A program made the translations under genes and the position numbers. A stretch of DNA of 7,521 nucleotides from Gallionellaceae bacterium (GTDB lineage Bacteria > Pseudomonadota > Gammaproteobacteria > Burkholderiales > Gallionellaceae), in the NCBI GenBank assembly GCA_030690855.1, contig JAUYFR010000004.1, positions 1-7,521 on the forward strand, read 5' to 3'. The notes beneath the pieces are model-generated. The model did no database searches and was not told where the DNA came from. It worked only from the letters and a program-made list of their open reading frames with translations. Positions 1 through 5,174 of the stretch are shown one piece after another. Position 1 is the stretch's first letter. Each line of letters begins with the position of its first letter.

Positions 1-459
1 CAGTAGCGCTTCTTCACTCGTTGGTAGCTTAAACAGTCCGGCACGTACGCGCGCACCGGGAAGGTAGTTGAAGGTCAGCGAGACATCGGTGAGCGAAACG
101 TCTTGAAAGTAATTGACACCGTTTTGCCCAGCGTCGAGTGCAGCAAAATAATTGATCTTGTCATTCAACTTGCCACGCGCACCCAGCCCGGCACGTATCA
201 CCTGAAACTGGTGCGGCTGCTGTAGCTCTGGCCAATTAAGATTGAGCGTCGAATACTGGCCGTTGTTGGCGATTGTCGCGCCCTGTAAACCGCTCATTCG
301 CTGCGCGTCAATATAAGTATAGGAAGGTTGGACAAAACCGAAGACTCTGAACGCTGGCGCGTTAGCGGCTTCGTTTCCCTGTAGTTGCAACCAATTAGTC
401 GCTTGGGCAGCACAGGAGGCGGCGGTTGCAAGTAAGGCGGCAGCAAGTCGGAGTTTCAT
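1..459 (-). CDS. Porin, OprO/OprP-like, N-terminal part (3' end outside window)
   Basis: Reading from ATG 459-457 the frame is open for 153 codons to the window edge, so only the N-terminus is visible. Residues 1-20 (MKLRLAAALLATAASCAAQA) form a classic Sec signal peptide: K2/R4, an alanine/leucine core, and an A-Q-A signal peptidase I site before TNW. The mature part has alternating, amphipathic beta-strand-like stretches: FRVFGFVQPSYTY (38-49), FQVIRAGLGARGKL (85-98), INYFAALDAG (102-111), and VSLTDVSLTF followed by ARVRAGLFKLPTSEE (136-150). A strand ending in 'R.G.FK.P.S.E' is typical of phosphate-selective porin O/P family barrels, so an outer-membrane trimeric channel is likely; the substrate cannot be inferred. 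The start codon has no recognisable Shine-Dalgarno sequence, and a REP-like repeat lies only five bases upstream. No separate promoter is visible in the 74-bp gap after the cyclic-di-GMP gene, so read-through is possible. A different porin or beta-barrel family cannot be excluded. Confidence 0.7.
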   Translation of the reverse strand, partial: MKLRLAAALLATAASCAAQATNWLQLQGNEAANAPAFRVFGFVQPSYTYIDAQRMSGLQGATIANNGQYSTLNLNWPELQQPHQFQVIRAGLGARGKLNDKINYFAALDAGQNGVNYFQDVSLTDVSLTFNYLPGARVRAGLFKLPTSEEALL

Positions 460-464
460 GTGTT

Positions 465-523
465 GTAGGTCGGGATTTATCCCGACGAAGTTAGCAAAAA
501 TGTCGGGATGAATCCCGACCTAC
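465..523. repeat. REP-like inverted palindrome pair
   Basis: Two 22-bp units lie head-to-head, at 465-486 (GTAGGTCGGGAT followed by TTATCCCGAC) and 502-523 (GTCGGGATGAATCCCGACCT plus AC), with 15 bp between them. The reverse complement of the first matches the second at 21 of 22 positions. Each unit is itself a palindrome, GTCGGGAT-NN-ATCCCGAC (469-486 and 502-519), so the region can fold as two small hairpins or as one long 22-bp stem with a 15-nt loop. This is the architecture of REP doublets (BIMEs), which are dispersed intergenic repeats mobilised by RAYT transposases in proteobacteria. It almost fills the gap between the EAL-domain gene stop and the porin start. It could stabilise or attenuate the transcript between them. 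There is no following T-run on the minus strand, so it is not a textbook intrinsic terminator. Confidence 0.85.
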
Positions 524-533
524 GCGTAATGAA

Positions 534-2267
534 CTATTTGGGCTCAAGCAAGCTGACGAATTCGTTGGCCGGGATCGGACGACTGAACAAATACCCCTGC
601 GCTTCGTCGCAACCGTAGTTGCGCAAAAAGGCAAGCTGACTATCGGTTTCCACACCCTCGGCGATGACCGTCAATTTCAGCGTTTGCCCTAATTGGATAA
701 TCGCCTGCACGATTGCGGCCGAATCTGCATCGGCAGTCAGATCACGCACGAAAGACTGATCGATCTTCAACTTATCTACCGCCAAGCGCTTCAGGTAAGA
801 GAGGCTCGAATAACCCGTACCAAAATCATCGATAGAAAGCTTCACGCCCATTTCTTTCATGCTATGCAAAGTGCTGATTGCGGCATCAACATCCTGTAGC
901 AGAATAGACTCGGTCAGCTCCAATTCCAAATATTCAGCAGGCAGCCCCGATAGCTTCAACGCATTGGCCACCGTTTCCAGCAAGTTACCTCGCTTGAATT
1001 GCAAGGCAGAAATATTGACCGCCATCAACAGCGGCTGACCACTTTCACGCCAGAGCTGTGCTTGGCGACATGCCTCATGCAACACCCACTCGCCCATCGG
1101 AATGACGAGACCGCTACGTTCCGCTAATGGAATAAATTTACCGGGCGGGATCAGCCCCAACTCGGGATGTTGCCAGCGCACCAGCGCCTCTGCGCCCACC
1201 ATACGGCCGCTGCCGATATCAATCTGTGGCTGATAGTGCAGCAGAAACTGTTGCTGACTGACTGCGTTGCGCAATTGCCCCTGTAGATGCAACTGCTCCT
1301 GCGCATCGATACTCATTTTTTCTGAGAAAAAACGATAGGTGTCGCGGCCGCTATCTTTGGCCTGATAAAGGGCAGTGTCCGCGCTCTTCAGCAAGGTATC
1401 GAAATCGTTGCTGTCATCAGGATACAAACTTACGCCAATGCTAAAGGTCGTATTGATGGAAAAATTGTCGATTTCAAAAGGTCGGGCGAATGCCTCGATA
1501 ATATTTTCTGCGATGCCGCCGATAACGTGTAGATCACGCAAATGCGGCAACAGCACAACAAACTCATCACCGCCCTGACGACTGATGGTGTCCGTATCAC
1601 GCAGACAGCCGCGCACACGACTGACTACTTGAACCAGCAACTTATCGCCGTAGTTATGACCGAGGCTATCGTTGATCTGTTTGAAGTTATCCAGATCGAG
1701 GAACATCACCGCCACACCAGACTGCTCACGATCTGCCTGTGCTATCGCCTGTTCAAAACGGTCACGCAATAAGAGGCGATTGGGCAAACCAGTTAGGACA
1801 TCGTGGTGCGCCAAAAACTCCAGCTTTTTTTCTGCGGCCTCATGCTCAGTGCGAGTACGCAAAGTCTGAATGCCATAAGCCAGATCACTAGCTAGCTCTT
1901 CCAGCAATTTCACCTCTTCTACACCGAACACATTGGTGTCACTGGCATAAATGGTGAGCGCGCCTAACACCTGTTTTTTGATCTGTAGCGGTAACGCAAT
2001 GCTGGAGCGGTAACCGCTTGTCAGCGCGGCTTCACGCCACAGCGCCATACGCGGGTTGGTCAAATAATCCTGATTGATGTCGGTCAGTCCGGTTCTGATT
2101 GCAGTCCCCGTCGGCCCTCGCCCCAGCTCAGTATCAGACCAGAAGACCCTGGCTTCAGCCAAATAGTCGTGATCATCACCAAACTGTGCAACAACGCGCA
2201 CAGATTTCTTCGCATCACTCTCGGCAAAGCCCACCCACGCCATACGATAGCCGCCCTTCTCAACCAC
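534..2267 (-). CDS. GAF-GGDEF-EAL cyclic-di-GMP protein, C-terminal part of a frameshifted sensor gene
   Basis: This is the downstream piece of the split sensor gene: 577 residues counted from GTG 2267. The reading frame itself runs back to about 2285. Residues 1-137 are most of a GAF domain (WVGFAESD, GRGPTGTAIRTG, GYRSSIALPL, LGALTIYA). Residues ~150-312 are a GGDEF diguanylate cyclase domain with an intact GGDEF signature (232-236) and an RxxD inhibitory site (RDTD, 223-226) exactly five residues before it. Residues ~325-572 are an EAL phosphodiesterase domain with EALVRW (360-365), VNISALQF (417-424), ELTES, DDFGTGYSSL (480-489), KIDQSFV and IAEGVET, so the metal- and substrate-binding residues known for active EAL enzymes are all present. 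Both synthesis (2 GTP to c-di-GMP) and hydrolysis to pGpG look chemically possible. The GTG has no good ribosome binding site. ATG 2243 (residue 9), preceded by GAGAAGGG, is a better reinitiation candidate. A REP pair lies ten bases after its stop. Confidence 0.9.
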   Translation of the reverse strand: MVEKGGYRMAWVGFAESDAKKSVRVVAQFGDDHDYLAEARVFWSDTELGRGPTGTAIRTGLTDINQDYLTNPRMALWREAALTSGYRSSIALPLQIKKQVLGALTIYASDTNVFGVEEVKLLEELASDLAYGIQTLRTRTEHEAAEKKLEFLAHHDVLTGLPNRLLLRDRFEQAIAQADREQSGVAVMFLDLDNFKQINDSLGHNYGDKLLVQVVSRVRGCLRDTDTISRQGGDEFVVLLPHLRDLHVIGGIAENIIEAFARPFEIDNFSINTTFSIGVSLYPDDSNDFDTLLKSADTALYQAKDSGRDTYRFFSEKMSIDAQEQLHLQGQLRNAVSQQQFLLHYQPQIDIGSGRMVGAEALVRWQHPELGLIPPGKFIPLAERSGLVIPMGEWVLHEACRQAQLWRESGQPLLMAVNISALQFKRGNLLETVANALKLSGLPAEYLELELTESILLQDVDAAISTLHSMKEMGVKLSIDDFGTGYSSLSYLKRLAVDKLKIDQSFVRDLTADADSAAIVQAIIQLGQTLKLTVIAEGVETDSQLAFLRNYGCDEAQGYLFSRPIPANEFVSLLEPK

Positions 2268-3862
2268 CAGTCGGCAGATCTCGTTAACAGCTTGTGCTCA
2301 TCCTCCGCATGCACCAGCGTCATGTTGCAATCGCTCAACAATCTGAGCGCTCGGTTCAGCCTCGCTTGAGTTTGTTCGGCATGCTTGCGTTCGGTAATAT
2401 CTTGACTGGCGCCGATCAAACGGGTGGTCATTCCCTGCTCATTTTTCTCTAGCTTAAGGCGCATCTGTACCCAGCGAATCTCGCCATCCGCACAGATAAT
2501 CCTCGCTTCTGTTTGCTCGAAAAAATTAGGATCGATAGCGCTCAGTGCCTTCTGGATGGTGATACCCACCAGTTGCACATCCTCTGCATAGACCATCCGC
2601 TGCGCAAAATCTGCCGCACTCATACGGTATCCGCCTACCTGCTCAGCCGTGGTGTGATGCAAGGAATAATATTGATCATTAAAAATGAATTCATCGCTGG
2701 CCACTTCATATTCCCAGTGACCCAAACGAGCCATCACCAGTGCGTCTGAAAGTTTTGCCTCGCTTGCGCGCAATGCGGCCGTAGCGCGCAAGCGCACATC
2801 GAGCATCTCGTTGAACTCTTGCGCCACTTCTCTGATCTCGGGTGGGCCATCCAGCTCAGCTCTGGCCTCTTCGCGCCCCTGCCTGATCGCGCGCGAGGCT
2901 GAGGCAAGTGCGCCGATCGGGCGCGAAATCTGCCGTGCGAGCCACCACGCCAACGCAAGAATAAATAACAAACCGACGATGCTCAGCAGCACATTTTTGA
3001 GCAAATCGGCCTGCATTTTGGCGGTGATATAAGCAGCAGGAACCCCAACATACACCCGCCACTTCACGTCCTTTACCACATGGACGTGATAGAACCTGAG
3101 GACGGAATCGATCCCGATAATTTCCTCGTCCATGCCATCTAAAACATGTTTGCTAACCTGATCGTCGTGCAGAAGATATTGAACGGATTTTTCATCGCGC
3201 AGATTTTTTCCGACCCATTTTTCGGTGTCGAGGTTGCGCCAAACCACCGTGCCATCTGCGCTGAGTATCCCGATAGCCGTACCCGGAATGAGCTGCGCAG
3301 TGGAGAGAGTGGGTTCATACAGGGCAAGATCTAGCGGCAAACCGAGGAAGCCGACTTTTTTACCTTGGTTGTCGTGAATTGGATAGGTCAACACCGTCAC
3401 CCATCTACCCGTAATCGGACCAAAGAAAGGATCGCTCACCACAAGGCCATCCGTTTCCAGTGACTTTTTGAACCACGGCGCTTTGGCAACCGATACCGGC
3501 TTGCCGCCGGGCTGGGGTACGGCGGAGCAAATTGCAAGACCGTTGATGTCGATCACCGTCATGTTCGCAGACTTCGGGAATAGCTCGCGGAAATCCCATA
3601 ACACTTGGTCGCAGTGCTTGGCATCCATCCTGCGGATGATTGGGCGTTTAGCCATCTGGATTAAGAAGTCTCGGTTGCTGGATAGCAAGCGCTCGACATC
3701 GGAAGTTGCGGCTGTGGCAAGCATGTGCGCGGTGGACTTTGCCTCGTTGACCCGCTGTTGCGCATTGCCGTAAATCGTAAACAAAAGAACCCCAACCATA
3801 GGCAAAGCAATGGCCATCACCAAGGCCAATAACTGCGTGCGGATTGTGAAAATCAGTTTCAT
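2084..3862 (-). CDS. Membrane Cache-HAMP-PAS sensor, N-terminal part of a frameshifted GGDEF-EAL protein
   Basis: The first 526 codons from ATG 3862 carry real protein; residues 527-592 are out-of-frame reading after a lost base. Residues 9-31 are transmembrane helix 1. Residues ~35-280 are a periplasmic double-Cache-like ligand-binding domain (APWFKKSLETDGLVVSDPFFG, VTVLTYPIHDNQGKKVGFLG, VKWRVYVGVP). Residues 289-309 are transmembrane helix 2 (NVLLSIVGLLFILALAWWLA). Residues ~310-360 are a HAMP linker starting RQISRPIGAL. Residues ~370-495 are a PAS domain of the PAS_3 type ending in the usual GASQDITERKHAE. Residues 500-526 (ARLNRALRLLSDCNMTLVHA onward) begin the GAF domain that continues in the other frame. 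Repaired, the protein would be about 1109 residues, controlling cyclic di-GMP in response to an extracytoplasmic signal. The known amino-acid-binding dCache motif is not apparent, so the ligand is unknown. The only SD-like sequence, GGAAG, is 15 nt from the ATG. The start is chosen because it gives a proper K/R-flanked N-terminal membrane helix. The upstream gene ends 52 bp away. Confidence 0.9.
   Translation of the reverse strand: MKLIFTIRTQLLALVMAIALPMVGVLLFTIYGNAQQRVNEAKSTAHMLATAATSDVERLLSSNRDFLIQMAKRPIIRRMDAKHCDQVLWDFRELFPKSANMTVIDINGLAICSAVPQPGGKPVSVAKAPWFKKSLETDGLVVSDPFFGPITGRWVTVLTYPIHDNQGKKVGFLGLPLDLALYEPTLSTAQLIPGTAIGILSADGTVVWRNLDTEKWVGKNLRDEKSVQYLLHDDQVSKHVLDGMDEEIIGIDSVLRFYHVHVVKDVKWRVYVGVPAAYITAKMQADLLKNVLLSIVGLLFILALAWWLARQISRPIGALASASRAIRQGREEARAELDGPPEIREVAQEFNEMLDVRLRATAALRASEAKLSDALVMARLGHWEYEVASDEFIFNDQYYSLHHTTAEQVGGYRMSAADFAQRMVYAEDVQLVGITIQKALSAIDPNFFEQTEARIICADGEIRWVQMRLKLEKNEQGMTTRLIGASQDITERKHAEQTQARLNRALRLLSDCNMTLVHAEDEHKLLTRSADWWLRRAAIVWRGWALPRVMRRNLCALLHSLVMITTIWLKPGSSGLILSWGEGRRGLQSEPD
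2280..2290 (-). other. Single-base frameshift site splitting the sensor gene
   Basis: On the minus strand the sequence reads CTG TTA ACG AGA TCT in the upstream frame. Adding one A (CTG TTA AAC GAG ATC TGC CGA CTG GTG) gives HKLL-NEICRLVVEKGGYRMAW, a normal start of this GAF subfamily, and joins both frames without a stop. With the extra base, 534-3862 becomes 3330 nt, exactly 1110 codons including the stop. In the downstream frame an in-frame TGA at 2300-2298 marks how far back it can be open. The lost base lies in a short A run (TTAA from an expected TTAAA), a common place for both slippage mutation and sequencing error. Confidence 0.85.
2761..2794. repeat. 11-bp perfect inverted repeat inside the sensor gene
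   Basis: CGCTTGCGCGC (2761-2771) and GCGCGCAAGCG (2784-2794) are exact reverse complements separated by 12 bases. The stretch encodes RLRATAALRAS at the HAMP-to-PAS junction, and the symmetry arises partly from repeated Leu-Arg-Ala codons. In mRNA it would form a very GC-rich hairpin inside the coding region. A role is not shown; it may be only a by-product of codon choice. Confidence 0.6.
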
Positions 3863-3871
3863 TTTAGGGAT

Positions 3872-3888
3872 ACAAGTCTTCCGCTTGT
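3872..3888 (-). promoter_or_regulatory. Possible small hairpin presenting the sensor gene ribosome site
   Basis: In the 52-bp gap before the sensor gene, the minus strand reads ACAAG-CGGAAGA-CTTGT, a 5-bp stem whose 7-nt loop contains the only purine-rich SD-like sequence (GGAAG). The SD is about 15 nt from ATG 3862 in linear sequence, which is longer than usual. No convincing -35/-10 pair is seen in this gap, so the gene may be co-transcribed with the Tgl-like gene upstream. Confidence 0.25.
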
Positions 3889-3914
3889 TAAAAATTTGTC
3901 TTATTGGGCTGAGA

Positions 3915-5000
3915 CTAATCGATCGCTGGCAACGTCATATCCGCCGTGCCAACACAAACCCAACGCGGATACTCGCGCGAGGTATCGATGCAACCGCCCT
4001 CATCATACACACCACTCGGGTCACGCAAGCGCATCATTAACTTTAAAATTCGTTCAACTTCAACAGCGTCGCTCATGGTTTCTTTGACGCGCGCCTCAAC
4101 AATCGCTTCGTTCATGCGCAAATTACCCGCTTCATCTTTTTCTACCCCGTGCCGCCAGTGGTAAATCTCTACACACTTTTCCGCCATGCTGTAGGGCTTG
4201 TCGCACACCCAAAAATTGGTGAACAAACCACTGCCGAGATAAATCACCCACGAGCCTTCATAACCTTCAACGTCCGACGAGTATTCATCAGGGTTGCGAA
4301 ACCACAAGCGATCACCCGGCACATAAAACTTAGGCGGTAGCGGCGCTTCCATCGAGCCGTATTCGTATAAAAAGGTATCGTGGAATTTGCGCGACATAAT
4401 GGCACGCGACTGCCAATGCGTTTCGAGCTGTGCCAATAAGGCAGGGTTGCAATTCGCCAATTCCTGCGCGATGCCCAGTACGATGACGTATTCGCTGGCG
4501 CGATAACAGGAGAACGAATATTGCTGGCCAGACACTGCCGGCTGCGTCGCCATGCGCAAAGCATCAATCAGCGATTTACCCGGCTGTAAAATAAAGCCGT
4601 AATCTTCCGAATAGGTCCAAAACTCTTCGGGGCGCTCGATTTTGCTGGTGTGAAATGACAGCGCGGTGCGGCGTGCGGCTTGCACAATGTTGCGACGGAT
4701 ATGCACCGAGGCTAAAAATTCTTGGTAGCTCGGATATTCAAATAGATACGGACTGCCGCACATCGCCACCACGATTTCTTTTTCTAAATCGTCGCTACTC
4801 GAAAATGGCTTTAGGTTTAATTTTTCGCAGAGTTGCAAGGTGTCCGCTTCAGGCATCCACGTTTTCGCGACAGCTTCGCGCAAGGTGATGCGAATGCCTG
4901 TTTCTGTTTGCACGATGTCTAACGATTCTGCGAGGCCCAACTGCGTGGCGTAATTAAACGCGCTTTGCTGCGCTGCGGCGCATTCATTCGCATCGCCCAA
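3915..5000 (-). CDS. Tgl-like (spore-coat transglutaminase fold) protein of unknown role
   Basis: This protein has about 361 residues counted from TTG 5000. That start is chosen because AAGGAG lies 11 nt upstream; the frame opens after a stop at 5045-5043, so TTG 5036 (12 residues longer, no SD) is the alternative. No signal peptide or membrane helix is evident. The central part (about residues 85-260) follows, by memory-based comparison, the motif order of Bacillus Tgl, the 245-residue protein-glutamine gamma-glutamyltransferase: FEYPSYQEF (87-95), RRNIVQAARR (102-111), PEEFW (124-128), YSFSCYRASEYVIVLG (161-176), VPGDRLWFRNPD (227-238), GYEGSWVIYLG (246-256). Cys165 sits where Tgl has its catalytic cysteine. 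The acidic partners I recall for Tgl (Glu115, Glu187) align with Ser164 and Ser250 here, so crosslinking activity is doubtful. About 85 extra N-terminal and 100 extra C-terminal residues are unassigned; the latter include a charged helical stretch followed by a cysteine-containing tail. The gene lies between hsdR and a c-di-GMP sensor, neither of which explains it. It could be a transferase, a protease-like enzyme, or a non-catalytic relative. Confidence 0.6.
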   Translation of the reverse strand: MGDANECAAAQQSAFNYATQLGLAESLDIVQTETGIRITLREAVAKTWMPEADTLQLCEKLNLKPFSSSDDLEKEIVVAMCGSPYLFEYPSYQEFLASVHIRRNIVQAARRTALSFHTSKIERPEEFWTYSEDYGFILQPGKSLIDALRMATQPAVSGQQYSFSCYRASEYVIVLGIAQELANCNPALLAQLETHWQSRAIMSRKFHDTFLYEYGSMEAPLPPKFYVPGDRLWFRNPDEYSSDVEGYEGSWVIYLGSGLFTNFWVCDKPYSMAEKCVEIYHWRHGVEKDEAGNLRMNEAIVEARVKETMSDAVEVERILKLMMRLRDPSGVYDEGGCIDTSREYPRWVCVGTADMTLPAID

Positions 5001-5011
5001 TAAAATTACAA

Positions 5012-5017
5012 CTCCTT
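5012..5017 (-). promoter_or_regulatory. Shine-Dalgarno sequence deciding the Tgl-like start
   Basis: AAGGAG on the minus strand is the only strong ribosome binding site near this gene's 5' end. It lies 11 nt before TTG 5000 and inside the coding frame of the longer TTG 5036 version, which has no such site. This favours the shorter protein. Confidence 0.5.
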
Positions 5018-5038
5018 GATTATATTGAGTTTTCAATA

Positions 5039-5058
5039 TTTTTTAGCCGGCCAAAAAA
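5039..5058. promoter_or_regulatory. 20-bp palindrome, possible operator
   Basis: TTTTTT-A-GCCGGC-C-AAAAAA is palindromic over 20 bp apart from one mismatched pair (5045/5052). It stands in otherwise AT-rich DNA just upstream of the Tgl-like gene and just downstream of the candidate -10. An operator for a dimeric regulator would fit this position. As RNA it could form a weak stem with a CCGG loop followed by an A run on the minus strand, which does not suit an intrinsic terminator for that strand. Confidence 0.3.
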
Positions 5059-5066
5059 CGTGAGAA

Positions 5067-5095
5067 ATACTTAATTTTAATTGCTTTCATTTCAA
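5067..5095 (-). promoter_or_regulatory. Weak sigma-70 promoter candidate for the Tgl-like gene
   Basis: On the minus strand TTGAAA (5095-5090, five of six matches to TTGACA) is followed after 17 nt by AAGTAT (5072-5067), which matches TATAAT at only three positions. An alternative -10, TATAAA (5103-5098), has no good -35. The 5037-5174 gap is strikingly AT-rich compared with the flanking genes, which supports a promoter somewhere here even if the exact boxes are uncertain. Confidence 0.25.
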
Positions 5096-5174
5096 TTTTT
5101 ATAAATTAGAGTTTCTTAATCATCGAGTACTTCTAAGTTTCCACTACCCTTGTAAGAGATGGTTAGTTTTTGAT

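Noticed and set aside
415..459. Porin N-terminus as a lipoprotein signal
   Set aside because: The cysteine at residue 16 is preceded by TAAS, with no leucine at the usual lipobox position, while A-Q-A at 18-20 is a good signal peptidase I site.
465..523. REP pair as an intrinsic terminator
   Set aside because: The stem is long, but no T-run follows it on the transcribed strand, and the porin start comes five bases later.
2280..2300. Programmed -1 ribosomal frameshifting as the explanation for the split sensor gene
   Set aside because: The site reads CTGTTAACGAG, which has no X XXY YYZ slippery heptamer, and no strong downstream stem was seen. A simple lost base in an A run explains it better.
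5043..5090. Fifteen-codon frame MKAIKIKYFSRFLAG before the Tgl-like gene
   Set aside because: It has no ribosome binding site, overlaps the candidate -35 box, and consists of AT-rich codons expected by chance. It shares the Tgl-like frame but ends at the TAA at 5045-5043.
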